6,236 nt of DNA from an uncultured Oscillospiraceae bacterium (GTDB taxonomy: Bacteria; Bacillota; Clostridia; Oscillospirales; Oscillospiraceae), in contig CAKTBC010000100.1 in assembly GCA_934533005.1 (NCBI GenBank), forward strand, positions 1-6,236. Direction: 5' to 3'. The position numbers and the translations under genes are program-made. This document shows positions 5,388 to 6,236 of the stretch, one piece after another. A model generated the notes under the pieces. The model worked only from the letters and a program-made list of their open reading frames with translations. It made no database searches and had not been told where the DNA came from. Numbering within the stretch: position 1 is the first letter of the stretch; each line of letters starts with the position of its first letter.

Positions 5388-6236
5388 GCTTCGTATGACA
5401 AAGCTTGCGAGCTGTGCCGGGTGCGGCGCAAAGGTCGGCGCGGGAACGCTCACAAAGCTTTTGAAGGGTCTGCCTTCGGTATACGATGAGCGCCTGCTCG
5501 TCGGCTACGACACGAGCGACGACGCCTGCGTTTATAAAATTTCGGACGATCTTGTGCTTGTGGAGACACTGGACTTCTTCCCGCCGATCGTGGACGATCC
5601 CTTCATGTTCGGCCAGATCGCCGCGGCGAACGCCATCAGCGACATTTACGCCATGGGCGCCGAGCCGAAGCTCGCACTGAACATCATGGCCGTCTCGCCG
5701 CAGATGCCGGACGAGGCCGTGCGCGAGGTGCTGCGCGGCGGCTATACGAAGGCCGCAGAGGCCGGCGTTATCATCTCCGGCGGCCATACCATCCGCGATA
5801 CCGAGCCGAAATACGGCCTTTCCGTGACGGGCTTTGCCCATCCAAACAAGATCCGGCTCAACTGCACGCCGCACGCGGGCGATGTGCTGATTCTCACGAA
5901 AGCCCTCGGCACCGGCATCATCTCCACGGCGAACAAGGCGGACATGGTCTCCAAAGAGACGTACGCCAAGGCCGTTGCGCAAATGGCGGAGCTCAACCGC
6001 GCCGGAAGCGAGATCGCCGGGAAGTACGATGTCCACAGCATCACCGACGTGACCGGCTTCGGCCTTATGGGGCACACCGGGGAAATGGCAAACGGCGGGA
6101 ACGTCACCGCCGTCATCGAGAGCGCGAACGTGCCGCTTCTGCCGGAAGTGCTCTCGCTCGCCGAGATCGGCATCCTCCCGGAGGGCATGTACCGCAACCG
6201 CAATTTTGCCGAGCCCTTCAGCGAGAGCGCGCCGAA
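5377..6236 (+). CDS. selD: selenide, water dikinase (selenophosphate synthetase), 3' end off window
   Basis: SelD converts selenide and ATP to selenophosphate, the selenium donor for selenocysteine, selenouridine tRNA and the labile selenium cofactor of molybdenum hydroxylases. About 286 residues are present of a family length near 345, so roughly the last 60 are beyond the window. The N-terminal active site reads CAGCGAK: Cys16 occupies the catalytic Cys/Sec position and Lys19 the essential lysine. ANAISDIYAMGAEP, GGHTIRDTEPKYGLSVTG and DVTGFGLMGH are conserved PurM-type ATP-binding signatures. There is no in-frame TGA, so this is the cysteine form and needs no Sec decoding for its own synthesis. 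The start overlaps yqeB by 11 nt with its own GAGGAG. The pairing with yqeB suggests that selenophosphate is at least partly meant for molybdenum hydroxylase selenation; whether the genome also makes selenoproteins cannot be told here. Confidence 0.95.
   Translation, partial: MENELRMTKLASCAGCGAKVGAGTLTKLLKGLPSVYDERLLVGYDTSDDACVYKISDDLVLVETLDFFPPIVDDPFMFGQIAAANAISDIYAMGAEPKLALNIMAVSPQMPDEAVREVLRGGYTKAAEAGVIISGGHTIRDTEPKYGLSVTGFAHPNKIRLNCTPHAGDVLILTKALGTGIISTANKADMVSKETYAKAVAQMAELNRAGSEIAGKYDVHSITDVTGFGLMGHTGEMANGGNVTAVIESANVPLLPEVLSLAEIGILPEGMYRNRNFAEPFSESAP

Noticed and set aside
4530..6075. Minus-strand open frames (243 and 249 codons) opposite yqeB and selD
   Set aside because: Both are shadows of clear family members on the plus strand and lack ribosome sites or domains.
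5377..6236. Selenocysteine codon or SECIS-like hairpin in selD
   Set aside because: The frame has no TGA, and the catalytic position is an ordinary cysteine codon.

Overview
The window looks like a chromosomal segment of a GC-rich Firmicute of the class Clostridia, probably an Oscillospiraceae/Ruminococcaceae-type gut anaerobe. Three things suggest this: consensus-like TTGACA/TATAAT-type promoters with 16-17 bp spacers in front of high-GC genes, strong AGGAG-type ribosome binding sites, and gene content (M42 peptidase, YqeB/SelD selenium genes) common in that group. This placement is inference. No mobile element, CRISPR array, tRNA or rRNA was seen, and no gene-free stretch exceeds 300 bases.

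Left part (1-1253, minus strand): a two-gene operon. A short-chain dehydrogenase/reductase (SDR) is followed after 24 nt by a protein whose N-terminus is a complete acyl carrier protein (ACP). Residues after the ACP look like the start of a PLP-dependent alpha-oxoamine synthase (the AONS/KBL/serine palmitoyltransferase family), but most of that domain lies beyond base 1. Together they could decarboxylatively condense a carrier-bound acyl chain with an amino acid and then reduce the aminoketone. This is the least conventional system in the window.

Middle (1254-3521): a compact divergent regulatory region carries two back-to-back near-consensus promoters and a shared dyad. It is followed on the plus strand by an M42 metallo-aminopeptidase, a single-pass membrane coiled-coil protein and a small lipoprotein. 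The first two are 19 nt apart and the lipoprotein follows 65 nt later. A perfect 38-bp palindrome (3471-3508) separates this unit from the convergent gene and probably terminates transcription from both sides.

Right part (3522-6236): a LysR-type regulator (minus) is transcribed divergently from yqeB and selD (plus), which overlap by 11 nt. YqeB belongs to the maturation system of selenium-dependent molybdenum hydroxylases, and SelD makes selenophosphate; selD is cut by the window end. The region between LysR and yqeB holds a promoter for each direction, and each promoter overlaps an inverted repeat, suggesting that LysR controls both itself and the selenium genes. Further molybdenum hydroxylase genes would be expected beyond 6236.
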